Of a stretch of DNA of 17,997 nt, positions 1-6,778 are shown one piece after another. A program made the translations under genes and the position numbers. The notes beneath the pieces are model-generated. The model saw nothing but the letters and a program-made list of their open reading frames with translations. It ran no database searches and was not told the origin of the DNA. How positions within the stretch are numbered: the stretch's first letter is position 1; each line of letters opens with the position of its first letter. The DNA comes from Pseudomonadota bacterium (GTDB lineage: Bacteria; Pseudomonadota; Alphaproteobacteria; Micropepsales; Micropepsaceae): the NCBI GenBank assembly GCA_025360685.1, contig JANYBR010000500.1, positions 1 to 17,997 of the forward strand, read 5' to 3'.

Positions 1-576
1 CGCCACCACCTGCAGCCAGGCGCGGCGGCCTTCGGCGAGCGGATGGACAGCTTCGACATCCTTGTCGAGCTTCGCCGACCAGATCTGCGCATCCTGCACC
101 AGGCGCACTTCGTTCGCCGCCGGATCGGGCGCGGCGATGCGGCCGAAGCGATTGCGGATCGCGGCCGGATCGATCGTCTTCTGTTCGTAGGAAGGCTCAA
201 GACCCGCCCTGGAAGGCATGATCCAGATCTGCAGCAAATGCGCGGTATGGTCCTTTGACGCGTTGAACTCGGAGTGCACGATGCCGCGTCCCGCGCTCAT
301 GCGCTGGATCTCGCCGGGGCGGATGACGCCGCCGCCGCCAATGGAATCCTTGTGCTGCAGCGCGCCGTCGATCAGGTAGGTGACGATCTCCATGTCCCTA
401 TGGCCGTGCGGCGCAAAGCCGCCGCCGCCGGCGATCCAGTCCTCATTGATGACTCTCAGCGCTCCGAAGCTTTCATGCGCCGGATCGTGATAGTCGCCGA
501 ACGAGAATGAGTGTTTGGAGTCGAGCCAGCCGATCTTGGTTGCGCCGCGCTCGCCGGATTTTCGCAGAGTGATCAT
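1..576 (-). CDS. Pirin family protein (3' end of gene beyond the window)
   Basis: The minus-strand frame opens with ATG at 576 and stays open to position 1, giving 192 visible residues with no stop, so the C-terminal part is missing. The visible part is the N-terminal cupin of pirin (bicupin family, which includes bacterial YhhW with quercetin 2,3-dioxygenase activity). The expected metal ligands are present: PHGH at residues 57-60 (H57, H59) and HSE at 101-103 (H101, E103). The glycine-rich GGGGF at 50-54 and RMSAGRGIVHSE at 92-103 are also typical. Pirins are cytoplasmic non-haem iron proteins whose physiological substrate is usually unknown. The gene lies 70 bases downstream of gshB on the same strand, and a weak TATATC -10-like box lies in that gap, so it may have its own promoter. 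The family is certain; the substrate is not. Confidence 0.93.
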   Translation of the reverse strand, partial: MITLRKSGERGATKIGWLDSKHSFSFGDYHDPAHESFGALRVINEDWIAGGGGFAPHGHRDMEIVTYLIDGALQHKDSIGGGGVIRPGEIQRMSAGRGIVHSEFNASKDHTAHLLQIWIMPSRAGLEPSYEQKTIDPAAIRNRFGRIAAPDPAANEVRLVQDAQIWSAKLDKDVEAVHPLAEGRRAWLQVVA

Positions 577-646
577 GGAACGTCAGGGGCAATGAGGTTG
601 CAGAACCGATATAGGACCGCAAAACCGGCCCTTAAAGGCACAGCGA

Positions 647-1591
647 TTATACCTTCTTGCGCCGTTCGATGGCATCCCAGATGAGCTTGGCGATGTCTGG
701 CCCGCCGAAGCGGCGCACTTCGAGGATGCCGGTGGGCGAGGTGACGTTGATCTCGGTCAGATGCCCGCCGATCACATCGATGCCCGTGAAGATGAGACCG
801 CGTTGCTTCAGTTCCGGCCCCAGCGCGGCGCAGATTTCCTGCTCGCGCTTGGTCAATGTCGTGGCTTCGGGACGGCCGCCGACATGCATGTTGGAGCGCG
901 CCTCGCCGATCGCGGGGACCCTGTTGATCGCGCCGGCAAATTCGCCATCGACAAGTATGATGCGCTTGTCGCCCCTTCGCACGTCCGGCAAATAGCGTTG
1001 CACGATCACCGGCTCGCGGTAGAACTGGGTAAACATCTCCAGCAGCGCGCCGAGATTTTCATCATCCGGCTTCACGCGAAACACCCCGGCGCCGCCATTG
1101 CCGTACAGCGGCTTGAGGATGATGTCCTTGTGCTGGGCGCGAAACTCATTGATCTCCAGCCGGTCCGACGTGATCAAGGTCGGCGGCATCAAGTCGCGGA
1201 ACTGGGTAACGAAGATTTTTTCCGGCGCGTTGCGCACCTGGCCGGGGTCGTTGACCACCAGGGTCTTCGGATGAATGTGCTCGAGCACATGGCTGGCGGT
1301 GATGTAGGCCATGTCGAACGGCGGGTCCTGGCGCATCAGCACCACATCGGCCTGCGACAGGTCGAAGACGCGCGCCTCGCCGAGCGTGAAATGATCGCCC
1401 TTCACGGCGCGCACGGACAGCGGACGAACCCGCGCCGTCACCCTGCCTTCGCGGAATGTCAGATCGCGCGGTCCGTAATAAACGAGCGTATGGCCGCGCG
1501 ACTGCGCTTCGAGCGCCAGGGCGAACGTCGAATCGCCGGCGATGTCGATCTTCTCGATCGGATCCATCTGAATCGCAACGCTGAGCATCAT
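647..1591 (-). CDS. gshB: Glutathione synthetase
   Basis: The 314-residue product matches prokaryotic glutathione synthetase in full length. This is the ATP-grasp enzyme that joins gamma-glutamylcysteine and glycine in the cytoplasm, the second step of glutathione synthesis. The N terminus (SVAIQMDPIEKI, residues 4-15) and the MRQDPP motif (86-91) belong to the substrate-binding domain. NDPGQVRNAPEK (114-125) precedes the ATP-grasp fold, whose glycine loop is KPLYGNGGAGVF (160-171). The metal and phosphate site near the C terminus is INVTSPTG (281-288). The start has two adjacent ATGs (1591 and 1588); an AGAGGT ribosome-binding site lies just upstream. It follows the SirB1-family gene after a 6-base gap and is probably the last gene of the rsmI operon. 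gshA is not in the window. Confidence 0.97.
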   Translation of the reverse strand: MMLSVAIQMDPIEKIDIAGDSTFALALEAQSRGHTLVYYGPRDLTFREGRVTARVRPLSVRAVKGDHFTLGEARVFDLSQADVVLMRQDPPFDMAYITASHVLEHIHPKTLVVNDPGQVRNAPEKIFVTQFRDLMPPTLITSDRLEINEFRAQHKDIILKPLYGNGGAGVFRVKPDDENLGALLEMFTQFYREPVIVQRYLPDVRRGDKRIILVDGEFAGAINRVPAIGEARSNMHVGGRPEATTLTKREQEICAALGPELKQRGLIFTGIDVIGGHLTEINVTSPTGILEVRRFGGPDIAKLIWDAIERRKKV

Positions 1592-1597
1592 TGACCT

Positions 1598-2404
1598 CTA
1601 ATTCAGCCGGCGTTTGAGGTGCGACAGGGAAATCGCCGCCTCGTTGTGAAACCCTTCGTCCGATTGCGCCAGTTCCAGACACGTTTCATAGGCCTTGCGC
1701 GCCGCGCCCAGCACGCCCATCGCTTCATTCAGCCGCGCCAGATCGAACCACAGGTCGGACCGGCGCGGTGCGATCAGCACCATGCGGCGCGCCATTTCCA
1801 GTCCGCGTTCGGGATCTCCGGCATTCAGCGCGCGCATCTTGAGGTTGTTCTGCAGCCGCAACAAGACATCGGTATCGCTGACCGGCTCCGCAAGTCCTGC
1901 ATCATCGGCTCTGAGTTCGACCGGCATGCGCTCGCGATCGACCACGGCGCCGCCATGGAACGGGTCTAGCACGACATCGTCGCCGCGGTGCGACAGGCGC
2001 AGGACGAAATGGCTGTGCGTGTTGAGGCCGCTGGCCCGCATCCCGGCGGCGCGCGCCGCGTGAATGTAGAGTATGCCGAGCGCCACCGGCAGGCCGCGCC
2101 GCCGGTCGATCACCGCGATCAGATCGGCGTTGCGCGGATTGTCGTATTCCAGCCGGTCGCCTTCATAGCCCAGCCGTCCGACGAGCAGGCCGGCGACCGC
2201 GCGCGCGCCGTCGCCGACGCGGCGGATCAGGCCCGACTCCGCCCGCATCGCGTCTTCGATCTCCTGCAGATGCGCGAGATAGGATTCCAGTATGGTCTTG
2301 GGATGATCGAGCGCCGCCAGCATGAGAGCGCCGCGCGCAATATCGTGCGGACCGTCGCCGCCATCGCCCAGGCGCCGCAGATATTCCAGAGGCTCCGGGT
2401 TCAT
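1598..2404 (-). CDS. SirB1 family protein (transglutaminase-like plus TPR)
   Basis: The 268-residue protein resembles SirB1/YchA proteins. The central part (about residues 36-150) is the transglutaminase-like domain, with RRRGLPVALGILY (101-113), GLNTHSHFVLRL (126-137) and DPFHGG (147-152) as recognisable blocks. No cysteine sits at the usual transglutaminase nucleophile position, as is normal in SirB1 proteins, so protease or transglutaminase activity should not be assumed. The C-terminal third (about 178-262) looks like two TPR-type helical repeats. The ATG at 2404 is chosen because it forms an ATGA overlap with the yraN stop; an open frame continues about 65 residues upstream, but that stretch is arginine-rich antisense of yraN and not a plausible protein. 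The function is unknown. Translation is likely coupled to yraN. Confidence 0.9.
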   Translation of the reverse strand: MNPEPLEYLRRLGDGGDGPHDIARGALMLAALDHPKTILESYLAHLQEIEDAMRAESGLIRRVGDGARAVAGLLVGRLGYEGDRLEYDNPRNADLIAVIDRRRGLPVALGILYIHAARAAGMRASGLNTHSHFVLRLSHRGDDVVLDPFHGGAVVDRERMPVELRADDAGLAEPVSDTDVLLRLQNNLKMRALNAGDPERGLEMARRMVLIAPRRSDLWFDLARLNEAMGVLGAARKAYETCLELAQSDEGFHNEAAISLSHLKRRLN

Positions 2405-2772
2405 GGCCGCCACGCGTCGCGGATGTGCCGGGGCAGCGGTGCCACCGTGACGATGTCGAACCGCATGCCCTTCCTGGCGAGATCTGGTTTGCCCGCGACG
2501 AAGAGCGACGCCGCGCGTTCGATGCGGGCGCGTTGGCGCCGTCCCACCGACTCGACGGCGGCGCGATCGTCGGCACGCGCCTTGACCTCGATGAAGCACA
2601 AAACGCCGGACGGCGAGCGGGCGATGAGATCGATCTCGCCGGCGCGCGTGCGTACCCGCCGGCCCAGAATGCGATAGAACTTCAATTGCAGCAGCAGCGC
2701 CGCCAGAGTTTCGCCGCTGCGGCCGCGCGCTTCCGCCGCCCGGCGCGTTTGGGTGAAGCGGTCAGTCGGCAT
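2401..2772 (-). CDS. yraN: YraN family protein (UPF0102, endonuclease-like)
   Basis: The small protein of 123 residues matches the UPF0102/YraN family, which has a Holliday-junction-resolvase-like (PD-(D/E)XK-type) fold. The signature is visible: E21 in the first helix, GEIDLIAR (45-52) and FIEVKAR (60-66), which together form the E...D...ExK arrangement of this nuclease superfamily. No biochemical role is well established for the family. The ATG at 2772 overlaps the rsmI stop by 11 bases, and the stop overlaps the next gene by 4 bases, so it is translated as the second gene of a compact operon. In E. coli the same family member lies on the lpoA side of the rsmI/lpoA divergon; here it lies on the rsmI side. 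Confidence 0.93.
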   Translation of the reverse strand: MPTDRFTQTRRAAEARGRSGETLAALLLQLKFYRILGRRVRTRAGEIDLIARSPSGVLCFIEVKARADDRAAVESVGRRQRARIERAASLFVAGKPDLARKGMRFDIVTVAPLPRHIRDAWRP

Positions 2773-3670
2773 CGTTCTTCTTGTCCAGTGCGCGCCGATA
2801 GATTTCCTTGCGCGGCACGTTCAAGGCCTCGGCGATCAGTTCCGCCGCCGCCTTCACCGGCATGAACGGCAAGGCCTTGTCGAGCAACGCATCGATGCGT
2901 GCAGTATCGGCCTGTTGCCCGGCCGGCGGGCCGACAAGGATCGTGACTTCGCCCTTCGGCGGGGTTTCCTGCGCGTATCGCGACGCCAGAAAGCGCAATG
3001 TGCCGCGCCGCACTTCTTCGTGCAGCTTGGTCAGTTCGCGCGTCACCGCCACGGCACGGTCGCCGAGTACCTCGGACATCTGCGCCAGGCTTTCGCCCAG
3101 CCGCTGCGCCGATTCGAAGAAGATCAATGTGGCGCGAATATCCTTCAGCTCGGCCAGTGCGGTACCGCGCTCGCCGCTCTTGGTCGGCAAAAATCCGACG
3201 AACAGGAAGCGGTCGGTGGGAAGTCCGGCCAGCGCCAATGCCGTCAAGCTCGCCGAGGCGCCGGGAATGGCGTGCACGGCCACGCCTTCCGCCAGCGCCT
3301 CGCGCACCAGCTTGTAGCCGGGATCGGAGACGAGCGGCGTGCCGGCATCGCTGATCAGGGCAATGCGCGCGCCATGCTTGAGGCGGGCGAGCAGCTTGGG
3401 CCGTTCGCGGGCCCCATTGTGATCGTTGTAGGCGGCAAGCGGCCGGGCGATGCCGTGGATGGCCAGGAGTTTCGCGCTGACGCGGGTGTCTTCGGCGGCA
3501 ATCAAATCGCAGCCGGCCAGCACATCGAGTGCGCGCAACGTGATGTCGCGGGCGTTACCGATCGGCGTTGCGGTAACATAAAGGCCGGGCGCCAGTTCGC
3601 CGCCCGATTTACGGAATGCGCCCAAAGCCTTAGGGTCGCCGCTCAGAGGAGCTTTCGATGCCCGTTCCAT
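2762..3670 (-). CDS. rsmI: 16S rRNA (cytidine-1402-2'-O)-methyltransferase
   Basis: The product (302 residues from the chosen start) matches RsmI, the SAM-dependent tetrapyrrole-methylase-fold enzyme that methylates the 2'-OH of C1402 in the ribosomal P site. TPIGN (35-39), LIAAEDTR (56-63), SDAGTPLVSDPG (107-118), the IPGASA loop (135-140) and the LPTDRFLFVGFLP stretch (150-162) are all classic for the family. The C-terminal segment with KKAAAELIAEAL-like helices is also typical. The ATG at 3670 is preferred over one at 3772, because the longer version would extend deep into the divergent lipoprotein gene and its first 34 residues look non-native. With this start the two divergent genes overlap by 13 bases. 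It heads the rsmI-yraN-sirB1-gshB run. Confidence 0.95.
   Translation of the reverse strand: MERASKAPLSGDPKALGAFRKSGGELAPGLYVTATPIGNARDITLRALDVLAGCDLIAAEDTRVSAKLLAIHGIARPLAAYNDHNGARERPKLLARLKHGARIALISDAGTPLVSDPGYKLVREALAEGVAVHAIPGASASLTALALAGLPTDRFLFVGFLPTKSGERGTALAELKDIRATLIFFESAQRLGESLAQMSEVLGDRAVAVTRELTKLHEEVRRGTLRFLASRYAQETPPKGEVTILVGPPAGQQADTARIDALLDKALPFMPVKAAAELIAEALNVPRKEIYRRALDKKNDAD
3608..3636 (+). promoter_or_regulatory. Candidate promoter for the LpoA-like gene
   Basis: TTTACG (3608-3613) and TAGGGT (3631-3636) are separated by 17 bases and match the housekeeping consensus at 4 of 6 and 3 of 6 positions. Transcription would start near 3643, followed by GAGGA (3646-3650) as ribosome-binding site before the ATG at 3658. 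The promoter would lie inside the rsmI coding sequence, which is required by the overlapping divergent starts. The match is weak and is an inference only. Confidence 0.3.
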
Positions 3671-4899
3671 TCCGTCTTGCCGAGTTGACCCGTGCCGCCC
3701 GCCTTTTTGCCATTGCCGGAGCCGCAGCGATAGCGCTGACCGCGTGCCAGACCAAGGCACCGCCGCCACCACCCCCTGCCCCAGAATACATTGGCACGCA
3801 GCCCACCCGTCCGCTGACCGGAAACCTGCCGAACTTCACGACCCTTGCGAACCTGCCCGCCGATCGCACGCCGGTCCGCGTCGGCATCTTGCTGCCGTTG
3901 GCCAGCACGACCTCGGGCGTGAAGGCGCTGGCCACGGCGATGCTGAAATCCGCCGAGCTGGCGCTCTACGATTCCGGCAATCAGGACATCGTCCTGATGA
4001 CCGCCGACGAAGGCAATTCTGCGGAGAGCTCGGAGGCGGCGGCCGTCAAGTTGCTGGACCAGGGCGCGGAAATTCTCATCGGGCCGCTCTTTGCCACGTC
4101 GGTGAAAGCGATCGCGCATGAAGCGCGCGACCGCGGCGTGCCGGTGCTGGCTTTCTCCACCGACAAAAGCGTCGCCGGCGACGGGATTTTTCTGCTCGGC
4201 TTCTTGCCCGACAATGATGTCGATCGCATCATCTCCTATGCCGCGGCGCGGGGGCATCACAAATTCGCGGCGCTTTCCGCCAGCACGCCCTATGGCGACG
4301 TGACGATCGAAGCGTTCAATTCCGCTGTCACGCAGGCCAGAGGCGAGATCGGCGACGTCGAACGTTTTCCCTACAGCGTGGACGCGGCGATCCAGCCGGC
4401 CACGACCGTGGCCAAGGGCGATGCGGATGCGATCTTCATTCCGCTCGGCGGCCAGGTATTGCGGGCGATTTCTCCGACCCTGGGCGCGAGCGGTCTCGAC
4501 ACGAAAAGGGTCAAGCTGCTGGGCACCGGCCTGTGGAGCGATCCGGCCAATCTGAGCGAGCCGACCCTGACCGGCAGCTGGTTTGCCGCACCGCCGATGG
4601 CCGACGACGCCGCGTTCCAGAACAAGTACAGGACCGCCTTCGGTGCCAACCCGCCGCCGCTCGCGGCGCTGTCCTATGACGCGATTTCGCTGGTGGCGCT
4701 GCTGGCCAAGGGTCGGCCCTACATGCGCTTCACGCGGGCGGCGCTGACCGATCCGAACGGGTTTTCAGGCGTCGACGGTATTTTCCGCTTCCATCCCGAC
4801 GGCACGGCGGAGCGTGGTCTTTCCGTGGTGACCGTGATGCCGGATGGCTTTCATGAAATCGATCCCGCGCCGAAGACGTTCCAAAAATCCGGGTCCTGA
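3658..4899 (+). CDS. Penicillin-binding protein activator, LpoA-like lipoprotein
   Basis: The 413-residue protein starts with a lipoprotein signal peptide: a basic N terminus, a hydrophobic stretch (16-28) and the lipobox LTAC with C30 as the lipidated residue. A six-proline run (PPPPPP, about 35-40) forms a short linker. The rest (about 70-405) is a type 1 periplasmic-binding-protein fold, as in LpoA, with VRVGILLPLA opening the domain. LpoA is an outer-membrane lipoprotein that stimulates the bifunctional synthase PBP1A. The call is supported by gene order, since rsmI and lpoA are also divergent neighbours in E. coli. The protein is much shorter than E. coli LpoA because the N-terminal helical TPR-like domain is absent. 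A leucine/amino-acid ABC-type binding protein is an alternative by fold, but no transporter genes are nearby. The start ATG has GAGGA 7 bases upstream. Confidence 0.85.
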   Translation: MPVPFRLAELTRAARLFAIAGAAAIALTACQTKAPPPPPPAPEYIGTQPTRPLTGNLPNFTTLANLPADRTPVRVGILLPLASTTSGVKALATAMLKSAELALYDSGNQDIVLMTADEGNSAESSEAAAVKLLDQGAEILIGPLFATSVKAIAHEARDRGVPVLAFSTDKSVAGDGIFLLGFLPDNDVDRIISYAAARGHHKFAALSASTPYGDVTIEAFNSAVTQARGEIGDVERFPYSVDAAIQPATTVAKGDADAIFIPLGGQVLRAISPTLGASGLDTKRVKLLGTGLWSDPANLSEPTLTGSWFAAPPMADDAAFQNKYRTAFGANPPPLAALSYDAISLVALLAKGRPYMRFTRAALTDPNGFSGVDGIFRFHPDGTAERGLSVVTVMPDGFHEIDPAPKTFQKSGS

Positions 4900-4919
4900 A
4901 TAAAAAAGGGCGGGATTGG

Positions 4920-4945
4920 CCGGCGCGATTGAAATCGCGCGCCGG
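4920..4945. terminator. GC-rich hairpin downstream of the LpoA-like gene
   Basis: CCGGCGCG (4920-4927) pairs with CGCGCCGG (4938-4945) in an 8-bp all-GC stem with a 10-base loop, starting 20 bases after the stop codon at 4897-4899. On the plus strand it is followed only by AAAATT, so it is a poor intrinsic terminator in that direction. On the minus strand a T run (complement of 4902-4907) follows after about a dozen bases. It may act as a 3' end structure for either or both flanking transcripts. Confidence 0.35.
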
Positions 4946-5436
4946 AAAATTCCACCCCCAGTCGAAAAGCTACACAGCAGGCCGACGCAAGACCTTCACG
5001 GCCAACCACGGGCACCTTCGCTCCAACCACTACGGCCGTTGCACACGATCGGCCTGTTGCGGACCGAACCTTTCGCTCAACCGCTCTGCGGTCTGTTGCG
5101 GAAGATCGCATCGTCCTTGGGCCGGCCAGCACGGATGCACGCAAGATCGCATCCTGGGCCTGTCTGTTCTCACGTCATCGTCGGATCGGAATTTGGCAAC
5201 CGAGTCCGTGAATGATGTTGCGTGTCCTTCCTCATCTTCGTTCCGAGCAGAAATGGGAATTGGCGCGCGCGTTTATCAGTGTGGATAACAAATTTAATGT
5301 TGGGACGAACCCGCGATTGAATTCAACCCACGCTGCGATGAGCGTACGTAAATTCGAGCGAAGTTATCCAACAGCTGTGCGCGTGCGATGTAATTTTTCA
5401 CGCAGAGCCACGGGGACGTGGAGGCCACTCTCGCAG
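4946..5436. other. Non-coding stretch with decayed short repeats and lower-GC segment
   Basis: No convincing gene is seen. Several open frames of 80-120 codons exist on both strands, but they overlap one another, are rich in Cys, Arg and Ser, and match no family I recognise. The left half (4992-5153) has degenerate short direct repeats: ACCTTCACGGCCAACCAC (4992-5009), ACCTTCGCTCCAACCAC (5014-5030), ACCTTTCGCTCAACCG (5068-5083), CTGTTGCGGA (5054-5063 and 5093-5102) and AAGATCGCATC (5102-5112 and 5143-5153). The right half (about 5160-5410) is visibly lower in GC than the flanks and holds a perfect DnaA-box 9-mer. Possible readings are a decayed repetitive gene, an undescribed small RNA, or a regulatory/replication site. 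Confidence 0.5.
5280..5288 (-). promoter_or_regulatory. Perfect DnaA-box 9-mer
   Basis: TGTGGATAA on the plus strand is TTATCCACA on the minus strand, the strong DnaA-binding consensus. TTTATCAGTG just upstream (5272-5281) makes a partial inverted repeat with it (TTATC...GATAA). A weaker plus-strand relative, TTATCCAAC, lies at 5364-5372 and matches the first seven positions. The surrounding 5280-5400 is the most AT-rich part of the intergenic region. Function as a DnaA site is an inference from the motif only. Confidence 0.4.
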
Positions 5437-5618
5437 CTGTCATCCCCGGCGAGCTTCGCGCGTTGCGCGCGAAGTGAGGGAAGGGGACCCAGGTGTTCAA
5501 ATCATTTGGCTTGGGAAGGCAGCGTTCATGCCATTGCACTGTCGCCCTTTCAGGTGAGTTGCTGCCTGGGTCCCCTTCCCCTCGCGAAGCTGTCGCTTCA
5601 CTCGGCCGGGGATGACAG
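5437..5618. repeat. Paired inverted-repeat element, family 1 (TGTCATCCCCGGC type)
   Basis: The left arm (5437-5493) and right arm (5565-5618) are inverted copies around a 71-bp centre. Read towards the centre, both arms begin CTGTCATCCCCGGC and end GGGAAGGGGACCCAGG. Between these conserved ends each arm has its own small palindrome: CTTCGCGCG/CGCGCGAAG (5454-5462 and 5466-5474) on the left, and GAAGC/GCTTC on the right, so the middles of the two arms are not the same. It starts 17 bases past the hemW stop. Similar GC-rich palindromes with this TGTCATCCCCGGC end are, to my knowledge, dispersed in alphaproteobacterial genomes as REP-like or MITE-like non-coding repeats. No transposase is nearby. 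Confidence 0.85.
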
Positions 5619-5635
5619 TGAGTTGAATTTTGAGC

Positions 5636-6778
5636 TCACCCCACCAGCGCGGCGATCACGCTGTTGAGCAGCAATCGCCCGCGCGGTGTCGCGATCAGCC
5701 GATCACCGTCCAGGCGCAGCAATCCGTCGGCGATGAGTGTGGCCATGCGGGCCTTGTCGGGCGAGGTTCCCCAGCGGGCGCGATACGACTCCAGATCGAT
5801 GCCCTCGGCCAGGCGCAGATTCATCAGCAGATGCTCACGCGCCGCATCGGCCGGCGCGATCTGCGCGCGCTCGACCATGCCATGGCCGGCGCGGCAAACC
5901 GCTTCACGCCAGCGTTCGGGGAGTTTTGCCGTTTGGGTCGCCACGCGCGATCCGTTCAGGTCGAGACGGCCATGCGCGCCGGGACCGACGCCCGCGTACG
6001 AACCGTAGCGCCAGTAGAGAAGATTGTGCCGCGCTTCCGAGCCGGGCCGCGCATGATTGGAAATCTCGTAGGCTGGACGCCCCGCCGCTTGCGTCATCTC
6101 TTGCGTGGTTTCGAAAAGTTCCGCGGCAAGATCTTCATCCGGGATCTGCAGCGCGCCGCTCTTGTGCAAGGCGAAGAACGGCGTCGCCGGTTCGATCGTC
6201 AGTTGATAGAGCGACAGATGATCGGTGCCGAACGCCAGTGCTTCGGCGAGTTCCGCGCGCCATTGCGCCACCGTCTGGTTGGGGCGCGCATAGATCAGGT
6301 CCAGCGAAACGCGGTCGAAAGTCGTCATCGCCAAGCCCAGCGCCGTCTTGGCTTCGGCGACATTGTGCAGGCGGCCCAGTATTTTCAGGTCCTTGTCGTT
6401 CAACGCCTGCACGCCCAGGGACAGGCGATTGACACCCGCCACGCGATAGTCGCGAAAGCGCGCCGCGTCGGCGCTGGCCGGATTGGACTCGAGCGTCACC
6501 TCCACATCGTTGGCCGTGCGCCACAGCCGCGCGATCGTGTCGAGCGTGCGCGCAACGCTCGAGCCCTGCATCAGGGACGGCGTGCCGCCGCCAAAGAAAA
6601 TGGTTTCGACGATCGGACGGTCGGCGCCCTGCAGCTGCGCCGTCCATTCCAGCTCGCGCACGATGGCGTCGAGCCAGCCGCTCTCGTCGATCTTGGTGCG
6701 GACATGCGAATTGAAATCGCAATAGGGACATTTAGCCGTGCAGAACGGCCAGTGCACATAGATGCCGAAACCGTTCAT
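5636..6778 (-). CDS. hemW: HemW, radical SAM haem chaperone (formerly CPO-like)
   Basis: The 380-residue protein matches HemW across its length. The radical SAM cluster motif CxxxCxxC is present as CTAKCPYC (C13, C17, C20) in the HWPFCTAKCPYCDFNSH context, and GGGTPS (63-68) is the SAM-binding motif. HemW binds haem and hands it to target proteins in the cytoplasm. It is often misannotated as oxygen-independent coproporphyrinogen III oxidase (HemN), but it lacks the HemN N-terminal extension and is shorter. The ATG at 6778 forms a 4-base ATGA overlap with the rdgB stop, indicating translational coupling. It is the last gene of rph-rdgB-hemW and is followed by the family 1 palindromic repeat. 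Confidence 0.96.
   Translation of the reverse strand: MNGFGIYVHWPFCTAKCPYCDFNSHVRTKIDESGWLDAIVRELEWTAQLQGADRPIVETIFFGGGTPSLMQGSSVARTLDTIARLWRTANDVEVTLESNPASADAARFRDYRVAGVNRLSLGVQALNDKDLKILGRLHNVAEAKTALGLAMTTFDRVSLDLIYARPNQTVAQWRAELAEALAFGTDHLSLYQLTIEPATPFFALHKSGALQIPDEDLAAELFETTQEMTQAAGRPAYEISNHARPGSEARHNLLYWRYGSYAGVGPGAHGRLDLNGSRVATQTAKLPERWREAVCRAGHGMVERAQIAPADAAREHLLMNLRLAEGIDLESYRARWGTSPDKARMATLIADGLLRLDGDRLIATPRGRLLLNSVIAALVG

Noticed and set aside
1598..1682. Frameshift between gshB and its upstream neighbour
   Set aside because: Both proteins are complete with their own start and stop and a 6-base gap; the bridging frame is a shadow.
2405..2599. 65-codon N-terminal extension of the SirB1-family protein
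   Set aside because: Arg-rich antisense-frame sequence inside yraN; the ATG at 2404 gives the family start and an ATGA coupling.
4851..5144. 97-codon minus-strand open frame overlapping the end of the LpoA-like gene
   Set aside because: Runs antisense through a well-supported coding region and has no family resemblance; the repeats inside it are better described at DNA level.
5100..5230. tRNA, tmRNA, RNase P RNA or 6S RNA in the long gap
   Set aside because: None of the conserved sequence blocks of these RNAs is visible and no cloverleaf can be drawn.
4929..5288. 119-codon plus-strand open frame in the intergenic gap
   Set aside because: Cys/Arg/Ser-rich, overlapped by competing frames on both strands, no ribosome-binding site and no recognisable family; treated as non-coding.
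5212..5667. Plus-strand frame of 151 codons through the family 1 palindrome
   Set aside because: Its product is largely translated repeat arm and extends into hemW antisense; typical spurious frame over a GC palindrome.
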